Under the pieces are notes generated by a model, which saw only the letters and a program-made list of their open reading frames with translations, made no database searches and was not told the origin of the DNA. DNA of 64,000 nucleotides. Origin: Qipengyuania sp. YIM B01966 (lineage in GTDB: Bacteria; Pseudomonadota; Alphaproteobacteria; Sphingomonadales; Sphingomonadaceae). Positions within the stretch are counted from its first letter, which is position 1. Every line of letters starts with the position of its first letter. Positions 7,751 to 16,281 of this stretch are shown here, in pieces. The stretch covers positions 61,478-125,477 of the forward strand of contig NZ_JADMNM010000007.1 of assembly GCF_016461955.1 (NCBI RefSeq). The letters run 5' to 3'. A program made the translations under genes and the position numbers.

Positions 7751-8536
7751 TCACATCGCCGAAATCCCGCCATCGACACGCAGTTCGGTGCCGGTGACGA
7801 AGCGGCTTTCATCGCTGGCGAGGTAAAGCACCGCGGCGGCGATATCCGCCGGCTCGCCCACCCGGCCAAGCGGAATTTGCCGCGCCAGCTTGTCCATCAC
7901 CACCGCTTTGTCATAGCCGGTGTTGGCCGCCATCCCGTCGAGGATCGGCGTGTCGATAAAGGTCGGATGGACCGAGTTGCAGCGAATGTCCCAGCCCCGC
8001 TTGGCAGCGTAGAGCGCGACCGATTTTGTCAGCATCCACACCGCTGCCTTGCTGGCATTGTAGCCCGGCATCGTGTGGCTGGCGATCAGACCGGCGATCG
8101 AACTGATATTGACGATCGCGGCAGGCTGGCTCTCTTTCAGCAGCGGCATGGCATATTTGCAGCCGAGGAATGGGCCGTCGCTATTGACCGCAAAGCCGCG
8201 CCGCCATTCCTCAAGCGTGCAGCTTTCGATATCTCCGCGCACGCCGATGCCGGCATTGTTGACCAGCACCGATAGGCCGCCCATCCGCGCCTGCGCTTCT
8301 GCCACCGCTGCCTGCCATGCCGCCTCGCTGGTCACGTCGTGTTGCAGGGCGAAGGCTGTGCCCGCACCGTGCCTGCCGTTGATCGCTGCGGCGCTTTCTT
8401 CTGCCCCCTGGCCGTTGATATCGGTCACCAGCACCTGCGCGCCTTCCGCCGCCAGCCGCTCGGCAATCGCCGCGCCGAGCCCCTGCGCGCCGCCTGTTAC
8501 CAGCGCTTTCTTGCCCGCAGCCCGCCTGGTTCTCAT
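7751..8536 (-). CDS. Short-chain dehydrogenase/reductase
   Basis: This 261-residue classical SDR carries the nucleotide-binding motif TGGAQGLG (14-21), NNAG near residue 91, and the catalytic Ser (NISS) and YNASK motif near 158. It ends with a family-typical VDGGISAM. It should catalyse NAD(P)-dependent oxidation or reduction of an alcohol/ketone; the substrate is unknown. Its ATG overlaps the stop of the Nudix gene (ATGA) and it is the last gene of the lemA-TPM-TPM-Nudix-SDR chain. An AGGAGA ribosome site is present. Confidence 0.9.
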   Translation of the reverse strand: MRTRRAAGKKALVTGGAQGLGAAIAERLAAEGAQVLVTDINGQGAEESAAAINGRHGAGTAFALQHDVTSEAAWQAAVAEAQARMGGLSVLVNNAGIGVRGDIESCTLEEWRRGFAVNSDGPFLGCKYAMPLLKESQPAAIVNISSIAGLIASHTMPGYNASKAAVWMLTKSVALYAAKRGWDIRCNSVHPTFIDTPILDGMAANTGYDKAVVMDKLARQIPLGRVGEPADIAAAVLYLASDESRFVTGTELRVDGGISAM

Positions 8537-9111
8537 CCCCCGTCTCCTGTCTGTTCGAAGGCCAGCATCAGCCCCATCAACCGTACATCAATCCCCACGC
8601 CGCGCGCTCGCATGGTCGCGACGAACCCCGCCAGTTCGGTTAGCTCGACCCGATGGGTGATGATATTCTCCCCCTCGGTCCCGCCCCCGGGGCCCACCTT
8701 GCTCAGGCCATGCGCGCGGACCAAGGTGAAGCTTTCGCCGAGCATTCCGGGCGAGGAATAGAAGCTGCCGCAATCCTCTAGCCGCGCGGCGCGGTAGCCG
8801 GTTTCCTCTTCAAGCTCGCGGCCGGCGGCGGCAAGCGCGTCTTCGCCGTCGCTGTCCTCGTGGTCGCCGATCAACCCGGCGGGCAGTTCGAGGCAGTTGC
8901 GGCCCAGCGGCACCCGATATTGTTCGACCAGCAGGACGTGGCCTTCGTCGATGGCCAGGATCACCGCGGCGCGGATCCCGCGCGAACGAGTGACATATTC
9001 CCACCGACCGCGCACCTTGGCGGTGACGAAGCGGCCCTGCCACACGGTCTGCTCGGGCGCGTCGTGATCGGCGACCGGTGCCGGCCCGTCCGTCGCGCCC
9101 GCGTCCGCCAT
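8533..9111 (-). CDS. Nudix hydrolase, ADP-ribose pyrophosphatase-like
   Basis: The 192-residue protein carries a Nudix box, E-x7-RELEEETGY, preceded by AGLIGDHEDSDG. The N-terminal region, with RFVTAKVRGRWEYVTRSRGIRAAVILAIDEG, resembles the ADP-ribose/GDP-mannose pyrophosphatase group (NudF/NudK). The reaction is hydrolysis of nucleoside-diphosphate-X compounds, with Mg2+ bound by the box glutamates. The ATG at 9111 overlaps the upstream TGA by one base (TGATG); a TTG three bases earlier is in frame. Its place between TPM-domain and SDR genes suggests co-transcription, not a known pathway. Confidence 0.88.
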   Translation of the reverse strand: MADAGATDGPAPVADHDAPEQTVWQGRFVTAKVRGRWEYVTRSRGIRAAVILAIDEGHVLLVEQYRVPLGRNCLELPAGLIGDHEDSDGEDALAAAGRELEEETGYRAARLEDCGSFYSSPGMLGESFTLVRAHGLSKVGPGGGTEGENIITHRVELTELAGFVATMRARGVGIDVRLMGLMLAFEQTGDGG

Positions 9112-9785
9112 CAAATTTCGACCAGCCGGTCTGGCAGTTCGTTGATGTCGTTTTCCACTCGAGGGAAATGTTCGGCCAGCACCGCACCGACATCGCGGAT
9201 GCCGGCGACCAGACCATCGCCCACGCGGCCGCGGGCAATATGTTCGAGCATGTCGAACATCGCTTCGCCCCAGACCTCAGGTGCGACCTTCTCGGAAATT
9301 GACTGGTCGGCCACGATTTCCGCACGATGTTCGTGCAGCGAGACGTAGAGCAGCACGCCGGTGCGACCCTGCGTGCGCCGGTCGGCACCGACCTTGAACA
9401 GGTCGATCGCGCGTTCGCGTACCCGCGCAGTCTTGACCGGGCCGGGGACCAGCGCGAATTTGAGGGGCCGCCAGAGTTGTAGCAGCCACATGCCGAGGAA
9501 TTTAAGGATCGCCACCGCGGTGATCGTGGTCAGCACAAGGGCCGGGGTCCAGCTGTGGTTCCAGCCGCCCAACAAGCGGTCGATCAGCCCGAAATAGAAA
9601 TCTGGAAAGAGACTCCAGACGGCCATCGCCGTGAACGCGGCGGCAGCTGACCAGGCCAGTGCGATATCGCTATACCCGTCGGAGCGGTCGGTGAGTACGG
9701 TGACGATTTCGCCGGAGGTGTGCGCCTCGGCCGCTTCGACCGCGCTGGTTACCTTGTCGTGTTCGTCGGCAGACAGATAGCGCAT
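9111..9785 (-). CDS. TPM-domain membrane protein
   Basis: In this 224-residue protein a short TPM-type N-terminal part (HTSGEIVTVLTDRSDGYSDIALAW, about 22-45) is split from its C-terminal part (RTQGRTGVLLYVSLHEHRAEIVAD) by two transmembrane helices (about 42-62 and 82-104). This arrangement is common in proteins annotated TPM or DUF2207-adjacent, next to LemA. The ATG at 9785 overlaps the stop of the preceding TPM gene by one base. The role is unknown; TPM domains have been linked to membrane protein quality control or phosphatase-like folds, but no function is established here. Confidence 0.82.
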   Translation of the reverse strand: MRYLSADEHDKVTSAVEAAEAHTSGEIVTVLTDRSDGYSDIALAWSAAAAFTAMAVWSLFPDFYFGLIDRLLGGWNHSWTPALVLTTITAVAILKFLGMWLLQLWRPLKFALVPGPVKTARVRERAIDLFKVGADRRTQGRTGVLLYVSLHEHRAEIVADQSISEKVAPEVWGEAMFDMLEHIARGRVGDGLVAGIRDVGAVLAEHFPRVENDINELPDRLVEI

Positions 9786-10615
9786 CACCAACTCCCGCTC
9801 GCGCCGCCGCCGCCAAAGCTGCCGCCGCCGCCTGAAAAGCCGCCGCCGCCGCCGAACCCGCCACCGAATCCGCCGCCGCCTCCCCAGCCGCCGCCATGAT
9901 CGCGCCCGCTATTGGCTGCGGCATTGATTGCCGACCAGAGGATGACATCGCCGATCGCGCCGCTGACGCCGCTGCGCCGGCGATGGCGCCTGCCACCGCG
10001 GCTCAGCATCGGGAGAATAAAGAAGAAGAAAATGAAGATGAACCAGATCACCGTCCCGATCGGAAAGCCATCATCACCGCGCTGAGCGGGCTGCGCCTGG
10101 GCCTCGGCGGCGACGCGCGCGGCCTCTTCGGGCGGCAGCTCGAGCTGCTTCATCACTGCATCGGCGCCGGCGACAATTCCGCCGGTCATGTCGCCCGCCT
10201 TGAAGCGCGGCACGATTTCGCCTTCGATAATATCGTGAGCGAGGCCATCGGGAATGATCGATTCAATCCCGTAACCGGTTTCGATCCGCACGCGCCGCTC
10301 ATTGGGCGCGACAAGGAGGATGATCCCATCGTCATTCTCGGTATCGCCGAGGCCCCACTGGCGCCCTAGGCGATAACCGTAATCGGAAATCTCGTACCCT
10401 TCGAGGCTCGGCACTGTCGCCACCACGAATTGGCGCTGCGTGCGCTGTTCGAACGCATCGAGCTTGGCCGACAGTTCGGCTTCGGCAGCATCGTCGATCA
10501 CGTTTGCCGCATCGACCACCGGGGCGTTGCCGCGTTGGGGAAAGGTCTGTGCGGTGGCCGGCGCGGCGAACGCCAGCCACACGAACAGCGGCGCGACAAG
10601 GCGCAGCAGGCTCAT
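9785..10615 (-). CDS. Secreted/anchored TPM-domain protein with Gly-rich tail
   Basis: A signal peptide (1-23, ending ATAQ) leads into a TPM domain (about 30-160, with VVDAANVID, GIILLVAPNERRVRIETGYGIE and GDMTGGIVAGADA). One transmembrane helix follows near 186-205, and then a tail of Gly-Trp/Phe/Ser repeats (about 240-276) ending SGSW. Proteins of this type (YgcG-like) sit next to LemA in many bacteria. The start chosen is MSLLRL at 10615, just after the lemA stop and directly before the signal peptide; an in-frame ATG 57 bases upstream lies inside lemA and adds a basic stretch. Length is 276 residues. Confidence 0.88.
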   Translation of the reverse strand: MSLLRLVAPLFVWLAFAAPATAQTFPQRGNAPVVDAANVIDDAAEAELSAKLDAFEQRTQRQFVVATVPSLEGYEISDYGYRLGRQWGLGDTENDDGIILLVAPNERRVRIETGYGIESIIPDGLAHDIIEGEIVPRFKAGDMTGGIVAGADAVMKQLELPPEEAARVAAEAQAQPAQRGDDGFPIGTVIWFIFIFFFFILPMLSRGGRRHRRRSGVSGAIGDVILWSAINAAANSGRDHGGGWGGGGGFGGGFGGGGGFSGGGGSFGGGGASGSW

Positions 10616-10631
10616 CGCGCCGATCCGCCGA

Positions 10632-11324
10632 TCAGTTGGCGGTAGCGGTCCGCGCCGAAGCCGGTGCGGCATTGTCGTTCACGCCGGAGGCCGGGGCGGT
10701 GCCGGCAGGGGCCGCCGCCGCGCCGCGCATATCGAGTTGCGGCGCTACTTCGGCACCGGCGGTTGCCGCTTCGTAGGGGACCATCGGCTCGGCCCCGTGG
10801 ATCACCTTGGCGCCGATGATGTCGGGGAAGGTGCGGATGGTGGTGTTATACTGGCGCACCGCCTCGTTGTAATCGCGGATGGCGACACGGATGCGGTTTT
10901 CGCTTCCTTCGAACTGGGTCATGAAGCGGCCGAAATTTTCCTGGCTACGGAGCTGTGGGTATTGCTCGACCGACACCAGCAGCCGCGACAGAGCGCCGCC
11001 AAGCTGGTTCTGCGCGGCCTGATACTGGCGCATCTGTTCGGGATCGCTGAGATCTTCGCCCGACAACTTGATTTCAGGGCGCGTGGCCGATGCGCGCGCG
11101 GCGATGACCTCGGTCAGCGTGCCGCGTTCCTGCTCTGCCGACGACAGCACGATTTCCTGCAGGTTGGGGATCAGGTTGGCGCGTTCCTGGAACGCGGCCT
11201 CCACATCGGCCCACTTGGCCTTGGCGTTTTCTTCGGCCGTGGGGACGGAATTGACCCCGCAGGCCGCAAGGCCAAGCGAGGCGAGAGCGGCCACGGCAAA
11301 GCGCGGCAGGCGGGTGAACTTCAT
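10632..11324 (-). CDS. lemA: LemA family lipoprotein
   Basis: This 230-residue protein has a lipoprotein signal peptide (lipobox LAAC, lipidated Cys22). The LemA helical domain follows: QERANLIPNLQEIV near 45, RLLVSVEQYPQL near 115 and the conserved ENRIRVAIRDYNEAVRQYNTTIRTFP near 140. An Ala/Pro-rich tail of about 45 residues ends the protein. LemA proteins are membrane-tethered helical bundles of unknown function, regularly encoded with TPM proteins as here. The start at 11324 has an AAGGGGAG ribosome site. It is the first gene of the five-gene minus-strand chain. Confidence 0.93.
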   Translation of the reverse strand: MKFTRLPRFAVAALASLGLAACGVNSVPTAEENAKAKWADVEAAFQERANLIPNLQEIVLSSAEQERGTLTEVIAARASATRPEIKLSGEDLSDPEQMRQYQAAQNQLGGALSRLLVSVEQYPQLRSQENFGRFMTQFEGSENRIRVAIRDYNEAVRQYNTTIRTFPDIIGAKVIHGAEPMVPYEAATAGAEVAPQLDMRGAAAAPAGTAPASGVNDNAAPASARTATAN

Positions 11325-11474
11325 CGGGCACTCCCCTTGACGCGCACGACCACCGCGCACGCCTCTGTGTTGGCTAGTTAGCACACCATGCCCTTGTTTC
11401 AAGAACTCCGGTGGCTTAGCAATTGCACACCACGCTGCCAGAGGTCTCCTGGACAAACTTGAGGGAGGTTAAAT

Positions 11475-11894
11475 ATGCTGGGTGAATTTCGCGAATTCAT
11501 CGCCAAGGGCAACGTGCTGGATCTGGCGGTTGGGGTGATCATCGGCGCGGCATTCGGCAAAATCGTCTCGTCGCTGACTGACGACGTGATCATGCCGGTG
11601 GTCGGGCGCATTTTCGGCGGGCTCGACTTTTCGAACCAGTATCTGGTGCTGGCGGGGAATGTCGCACCCGGCACCTCTCTCGCGGCCGCCCGCGCGGCGG
11701 GCGCCAATGTGCTGGCCTGGGGCAGCTTCGTCAGCGCGATCATCAATTTCCTGATCCTTGCCTGGATCATCTTCCTCATCGTCAAGGCGGCCAACAAGGC
11801 GATGCGCCGCGGCCCTGACGCGCCGGCCGGCCCGACCGATGTCGAATTGCTGGCCGAAATCCGCGACGAACTGAAGGGTCGCCCGACCGTCTGA
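11475..11894 (+). CDS. mscL: Large-conductance mechanosensitive channel
   Basis: MscL opens under membrane tension to release solutes during hypo-osmotic shock. This 139-residue protein has the amphipathic N-terminus [27 protein letters not shown], two transmembrane helices (about 14-42 and 76-100), and a cytoplasmic C-terminal helix ([14 protein letters not shown]). Length matches the family (about 136-150). A GGAGG ribosome site precedes the ATG. It is divergent from lemA and followed directly by the tmRNA. Confidence 0.97.
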   Translation: MLGEFREFIAKGNVLDLAVGVIIGAAFGKIVSSLTDDVIMPVVGRIFGGLDFSNQYLVLAGNVAPGTSLAAARAAGANVLAWGSFVSAIINFLILAWIIFLIVKAANKAMRRGPDAPAGPTDVELLAEIRDELKGRPTV

Positions 11895-11916
11895 GACGCG
11901 GTTGCGCCACGGTCAC

Positions 11917-11944
11917 TTCACATTAAGCCGGTATCGCCTATATG
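11917..11944 (+). promoter_or_regulatory. Probable promoter of the tmRNA gene
   Basis: TTCACA (11917-11922) and TATATG (11939-11944) are separated by 16 bases and lie immediately before the predicted 5' end of the acceptor piece. This is a reasonable housekeeping-type promoter for a stable RNA. Confidence 0.45.
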
Positions 11945-12296
11945 GGGCGGTGCCGGCTTCGGCCGGATATGGCGATAAACTGCGCTGTGCAATAGATGCA
12001 ACGGACCCGGGGGCAGTACCCGGCGGCTCCACCATCTCCTCCGTTGCGGCGGGGGGCATGACGGGGCCGAACCAGGATCGACGTGCGTTGAAAGACAGTG
12101 TTTTTGCCCGGGCTGAGTAACCCGTTCAAGGCTCACAACACACAAGTGCCAACGACAACGAAGCACTTGCTCTTGCTGCGTAATCTGACGGCTTAACGGC
12201 CTGATCTTACAAAGACTTGAGCACGGTTCGGACCGAACCGGGTAACAGAATCGGAAACCGGGCGTCCGGGGGTACGTAGCAACAGAAACCCCCACC
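11944..12296 (+). ncRNA. ssrA: Circularly permuted two-piece tmRNA
   Basis: The acceptor piece comes first and ends in CCA at 12034. Its T-arm stem is CCGGG/CCCGG with a 7-base loop, and its terminal CGGCTCC pairs with GGGGCCG at 12063-12069, the 5' end of the coding piece. The intervening 12035-12062 would be removed. The coding piece begins GGGGCCGAACCAGGATCGAC, the standard tmRNA 5' motif. The tag frame at 12148-12180 reads ANDNEALALAA and stops at TAA 12181-12183. This permuted order is typical of alphaproteobacteria. tmRNA with SmpB rescues stalled ribosomes and tags the product for ClpXP. The exact processed ends are estimated. Confidence 0.95.
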
Positions 12297-12305
12297 TTCC
12301 TTTTT
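12268..12305 (+). terminator. Intrinsic terminator-like hairpin at the tmRNA 3' end
   Basis: GGGGG (12268-12272) and CCCCC (12289-12293) flank a 16-base loop and are followed by a run TTCCTTTTT. It probably ends the tmRNA precursor. The T-run meets the stop codon of the convergent small gene. Confidence 0.55.
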
Positions 12306-12547
12306 CAGGTTCCGGGTTCGGCAGGTTGGGTCGCCGCCTGTTCGTATTTCAGGCAATCAAGGATTTTCGCGCCGGCCAGAAACACCGAGCCAGTGCAGGC
12401 AAGGAACAGCAGCTTGCCGCCGAAACCTGGATATTGGCCAAGATAGACCTGCCCACGCTCGACCGCGCCAAGGGCCAGGGCGTAAATGATCAGAAAGGCC
12501 TCCCAGCGGGTCTTGATGACAAACAGTCGGCTGATCTTTGCGAGCAT
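12305..12547 (-). CDS. Small two-span membrane protein (80 aa), hypothetical
   Basis: The protein starts MLAKISRLFVIKTRWEAFLI, giving two hydrophobic segments (about 14-30 and 46-64) joined by a loop with GQVYLGQYPGFGG. The C-terminus is polar and ends QPAEPGT. The ATG at 12547 has a weak GGGA site 8 bases upstream; the frame is open further upstream without another ATG before the astB coding region. Base composition is lower in G+C than its neighbours. It converges on the tmRNA. The sequence resembles small conserved sphingomonad membrane proteins, but I cannot name a family or a function. Confidence 0.6.
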   Translation of the reverse strand: MLAKISRLFVIKTRWEAFLIIYALALGAVERGQVYLGQYPGFGGKLLFLACTGSVFLAGAKILDCLKYEQAATQPAEPGT

Positions 12548-12654
12548 CTGCGAAATCCCGTTAACACTTTGCCCCAGCAAAGCCCGTGCCAGACGCAGTT
12601 TTGCGGGGTTTCCAATGGTTAAGCGCAGGCGGGATTGTAAGCCATCCCGACGGG

Positions 12655-13917
12655 TCAGGCGAGCGTCTCGAGGTCGAGCGCGTTGAGCAGGGACAACCGC
12701 GCTGCGCGCACCCGCCGGGCGAGGTGGGGATCGCCGATCTCGCCCGGCGCGATGGTTTCGGGCCAATGCTCGTCTAGCACATTGCCAATCCGCTGCGCCT
12801 TGGCATCGTCGAGCAGGAATCGCGGATCCACCGTGCGCGGATCGGCCACCACCCTGAGGCGCAGGCAGGCCGGCCCGCCGCCATTGGCCATGCTTTGCCG
12901 GACATCGACCGGGATCACCCGCGCAATCGGCCCGTTGCCGGCCACCATCCGGTCGAGCCAGGCCGAAACCGCCGCGCTCTCGGCGCATTCGCTGGGCACT
13001 ACCAGCGCCATCGTTCCGTCCGGCAATGTCAGAAGCTGGGCGTTGAACAGATAGGTGCGGATCGCTTCGGCGAGGCTGACTTCGCTGTCGGCCACCTCGA
13101 CCACTTCCAGCGCGGGGAAGACAGCGCGGATCGCGGCATAGGCGCCCTGCTGGTCGGCAAAGGCCCGTTCGTGAGTGAACAGCACGCGGCCATTGGCGAC
13201 GCCAACTACATCGTTGTGAAACGCGCCCGCCGCGATCGCCTCGGGGTTCTGTTCGAGGAACACGGTCCGCGCCCGATCCAGCCGGTGCAGCCGGGCTACC
13301 GCGCGACTGGCCTGTTCATGCTGGCGGGCGGGGAAGCGTCCGCCGCTGCGGCCGAAGACGAATACCTCGATCCCCGGATCATCATGCGCCTCGGTCAGCC
13401 GCATATGGTTCGCCGCGCCCTCATCGCCGAAGCTGGGCGGAACGGGCGCGTGTAGGACGAAATGCCGTTCGTCGGCAAAGGCCAGCGCCAGTTGTCGCGT
13501 CGTGTCGGGCCATTCCTGCCCGCGGTGGAGCATAGTGACGAGGTTCGCCGGCGTCAGATGGCAGCGCCCGTCCCCTGTGTCGGGCGCCGGGCTGACCGTT
13601 GCGGCATTGGCGGTCCACATCGCACTGGCGGACCAGGCAGCCGCCCGCAGCGCGCGCTCTGCCCGCTCGTCCGCGCCTAGTTGCACTAGCAGTGCATCGT
13701 TCGGGCGGGGAAGCGGGACGAAAAACCCCTGTGCCAACCCCAGCGCGCGGTTGGCCTCCATCTTGGCCAAACCCTGAAGCGCGGCGGCGCGCGGATAGGA
13801 TACATCGCCCGCATGGCTGGTCGCCGCGAGATTGCCGAGGCTCAGCCCCGCATAATTGTGGCTCGGCCCGACAATGCCGTCGAAATTGATTTCGACCAGC
13901 GCGCCCGGCGCGCTCAT
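12655..13917 (-). CDS. astB: N-succinylarginine dihydrolase
   Basis: AstB converts N2-succinylarginine to N2-succinylornithine, CO2 and two NH3, the second step of the arginine succinyltransferase pathway. This 420-residue protein shows the family signatures EINFDGIVGPSHNYAGLS near the N-terminus, PRPNDALLVQLGA, HNDVVGVANGRVLFTHERAF in the middle and MANGGGPACLRLRV near the C-terminus, with the nucleophilic Cys. It is about 25 residues shorter than the E. coli enzyme. The start at 13917 overlaps the astA stop (ATGA); an upstream in-frame ATG lies inside astA. Confidence 0.95.
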   Translation of the reverse strand: MSAPGALVEINFDGIVGPSHNYAGLSLGNLAATSHAGDVSYPRAAALQGLAKMEANRALGLAQGFFVPLPRPNDALLVQLGADERAERALRAAAWSASAMWTANAATVSPAPDTGDGRCHLTPANLVTMLHRGQEWPDTTRQLALAFADERHFVLHAPVPPSFGDEGAANHMRLTEAHDDPGIEVFVFGRSGGRFPARQHEQASRAVARLHRLDRARTVFLEQNPEAIAAGAFHNDVVGVANGRVLFTHERAFADQQGAYAAIRAVFPALEVVEVADSEVSLAEAIRTYLFNAQLLTLPDGTMALVVPSECAESAAVSAWLDRMVAGNGPIARVIPVDVRQSMANGGGPACLRLRVVADPRTVDPRFLLDDAKAQRIGNVLDEHWPETIAPGEIGDPHLARRVRAARLSLLNALDLETLA

Positions 13918-14930
13918 CGGGCGACGCTCCACACCGTCTCGCCCGGTTCGAGCTGCAGGATGCGCGCCGCATCAGGGTTGATCGCCAGCGTACCATCGGC
14001 TGCCAGCGAGCGCAGGCCATAGCACGCGCGGAACGTGCCCAGCCGCCCGGCGGCGAGGATCGCCTTGTCGCCTTCGTCCAGATCGGTCGCCACCAGTTTT
14101 CCTGCGCGGGCGGCGGCGATCGAGCGGACGTTGTCGGTCCGCGCCGTCATCGTCGGGCCGCCGTCGAAAATGTCGAGGTAATCCTCAAACGCGAAGCCTT
14201 CATCCTCCAGCATCCGCATCGCCGCCCGGCCCGAGGGGTGGGGCATCCCGATGGCCTTGCGCGCTTCGTCATCCAACATCGCGATATAGACCGGATGCTT
14301 GGGCATCAGGTCGGCGATGAACTGATTGCCATTGATGGCGTTAAAATAATCGGCCTCCTGGAAGCTCATCCCGAAGAACCGGCCGGCGACCCCGTCCCAA
14401 AAGGGCGAGCCGCCGCGTTCGTCGATGATGCCGCGCAATTCGGCCAGGATGCGGTCGGCAAAGCGCGCGCGGTGCATGGCGACAAACAGATACCGGCTGC
14501 GGGCGAGCAGCAGGCCCAGCCCGCCCGCGCGCGCACCGGGGTGGAGGAACAGCCCGCCAACCTCGCTCGACCCTTCGAGATCGGTGACAAGGTTCAGCAT
14601 TTCGGCGCGTACGGTGCGGCCCAGCTCTTCCGAATGCTGGGTCAGCGTGGTCTTGCGATAGGAATAAAACGGCCACTTCTGGCCCACCTGGCTCATCAGC
14701 TGGCAGGTACCGCGAATCGCGCCGGTTTCGGAATCTTCCATCACCAACACGAATTGCTCATCAGCCACGCTGTTCTCGTCGCGGGCGAAGGCGGCATCGG
14801 CGCGCTCGAGCTTGGCGGCGAGCGCCTTGCGGTCGGGCGGCAGATTGGTGAACCCGCCGCCGGTCAGCTTGGCCATTTCATAGAGGTGTTCGAGATCGTC
14901 GGCATGAGCCGAACGCAGGCGGAAGGTCAC
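13914..14930 (-). CDS. astA: Arginine N-succinyltransferase
   Basis: AstA transfers succinyl from succinyl-CoA to the alpha-amino group of arginine, the entry step of the AST arginine catabolic pathway. The 338-residue protein begins VTFRLRSAHADDLEHLYEMA and carries the family stretches GGGFTNLPPDRKAL, SSEVGGLFLHP, SFQEADYFNAINGNQFIADL and MPKHPVYIAML, ending with the C-terminal beta domain. The start is GTG at 14930, overlapping the TGA of the upstream hydrolase (GTGA). A longer open frame upstream lies over that hydrolase and is not coding. Gene order on the minus strand is hydrolase, astA, astB. Confidence 0.95.
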   Translation of the reverse strand: MTFRLRSAHADDLEHLYEMAKLTGGGFTNLPPDRKALAAKLERADAAFARDENSVADEQFVLVMEDSETGAIRGTCQLMSQVGQKWPFYSYRKTTLTQHSEELGRTVRAEMLNLVTDLEGSSEVGGLFLHPGARAGGLGLLLARSRYLFVAMHRARFADRILAELRGIIDERGGSPFWDGVAGRFFGMSFQEADYFNAINGNQFIADLMPKHPVYIAMLDDEARKAIGMPHPSGRAAMRMLEDEGFAFEDYLDIFDGGPTMTARTDNVRSIAAARAGKLVATDLDEGDKAILAAGRLGTFRACYGLRSLAADGTLAINPDAARILQLEPGETVWSVAR

Positions 14931-16138
14931 AGATGATCTCCGGTGGCAAGCGAATGGAGCAGGAGCGCGGACAGGGCCGCGCGCTCGGTCAGCGAGGGGG
15001 TGATGAGATATTCGTCGGACGAATGGATCGCCCCGCCGCGCACGCCCAGCGTGTCGACCACCGGCACGCCGCAGGCGGCGATGTTGTTGCCGTCGCACAC
15101 TCCGCCCGAGGGTTGCCAGCCGATCTCCTGCCCTAGCATCGCGCCGCATTGGCGGACCAGGTTGAACAGGTTCTGCGCGCGGGCATCGACCGGCTTGGGC
15201 GGGCGGGTGGTGCCGCCATGGACATGAAGCGTGACCTCGTGCGCCTGCGCGACATCGGCTACGAGCCGCGCCAGCCGCGCATCGAACCGGGCCGAAGCGT
15301 CGGGCGAGCGCGGGCGGATGTTGAACCGCAGCACGGCATTGTCGGGCACGACATTGTTCGCCGCCCCGCCGTCGATCCGCGCGGGGTTGACCGGGCAATC
15401 GCCCTCCTCGCCGTGCTTCAACCCCACCGCCAGCGCGGCCGCCGCAACCAGCGCATTGCGTCCATCCCCGGGGTTGCGCCCGGCATGGGCGGCACGTCCG
15501 CGAACGATCACCGCGTAATTCCCCGTGCCCCCGCGCGCATGGGCGAGCGTGCCATCTGGCAGGGCAGCAGGTTCGTAGGTCAGTGCGGCATATTTTCCGC
15601 GCGCCAGTGTTTCGATCAGCGCAGCAGATGCAAGCGAGCCGGTTTCCTCGTCCGAATTGAGCAGCACGTCATAGCCGATGCGGTCTGCATCCCCGCTCGC
15701 TTCGAAGGCGAGCAGCGCGTGGAGCATCACCGCGATGCCGCCTTTCATGTCGGCCACGCCGGGGCCGTTCACCGTGTTATCGTCGAGGCGAACCGGCTGC
15801 TGGAACGGATGGGCGGCGGGGAACACCGTGTCCATATGGCCGGTGAGAAGCAGCCGGCGCGGAGCGTCGGGTCGCACCCGCAGCACCAGGTGATCGCCAT
15901 TGGACTGCTCGACCGCGCTGCCATCCGGGGCAATCGCGGTGACGGGGGCAGGGGCCACCGCCTCAAGCGTGCCGGGCAGCGCCGAGAAGGCCTCGGCCAG
16001 CGCCTCCCATTGCCGCCCCAGCCCGTCGAGGTTGCCGGTGCCGGTATTGATCGCGCTCCACCCCAGCACCTGCTCCAGCATGACCGCGCCATCGAGCGGC
16101 GCGGCGAGACGGGCGGCGAGGTCGCTGGTCGGGTCCAT
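14927..16138 (-). CDS. M20-family zinc amidohydrolase in the ast cluster
   Basis: This 403-residue metallopeptidase is of the ArgE/DapE/glutamate carboxypeptidase type. Zinc-binding and catalytic motifs are GHMDTVF (His101, Asp103), GVADMKGG near 132 and NSDEETGS near 167, with a late HSSDEYL histidine. M20 enzymes remove acyl or amino-acid groups from amino acids. Being translationally coupled to astA (GTGA overlap), it is a candidate for the last AST step, release of succinate from N-succinylglutamate, normally done by AstE (family M14). That role is inference. The start at MDPTSDL has a weak ribosome site; an in-frame ATG 69 bases upstream would add a basic leader. Confidence 0.85.
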   Translation of the reverse strand: MDPTSDLAARLAAPLDGAVMLEQVLGWSAINTGTGNLDGLGRQWEALAEAFSALPGTLEAVAPAPVTAIAPDGSAVEQSNGDHLVLRVRPDAPRRLLLTGHMDTVFPAAHPFQQPVRLDDNTVNGPGVADMKGGIAVMLHALLAFEASGDADRIGYDVLLNSDEETGSLASAALIETLARGKYAALTYEPAALPDGTLAHARGGTGNYAVIVRGRAAHAGRNPGDGRNALVAAAALAVGLKHGEEGDCPVNPARIDGGAANNVVPDNAVLRFNIRPRSPDASARFDARLARLVADVAQAHEVTLHVHGGTTRPPKPVDARAQNLFNLVRQCGAMLGQEIGWQPSGGVCDGNNIAACGVPVVDTLGVRGGAIHSSDEYLITPSLTERAALSALLLHSLATGDHL

Positions 16139-16281
16139 CGCGCGCTGCGTTAGCCGCCGGGCCGCACCGGGCCAAGCCCGGTTGCGTTTTGCCCCCGATT
16201 TGCCCATAGCCCGCTCGCCTCCTCCCCGGGCACGATGGCAAGGATTACGCCGGCTGCGCGCCGGACGAAAAAGGGGACTTC

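Noticed and set aside
11895..12660. Genomic island inserted at the tmRNA gene
   Set aside because: tmRNA genes are common integration sites, but there is no integrase, no duplicated tmRNA end and the flanks are core genes.
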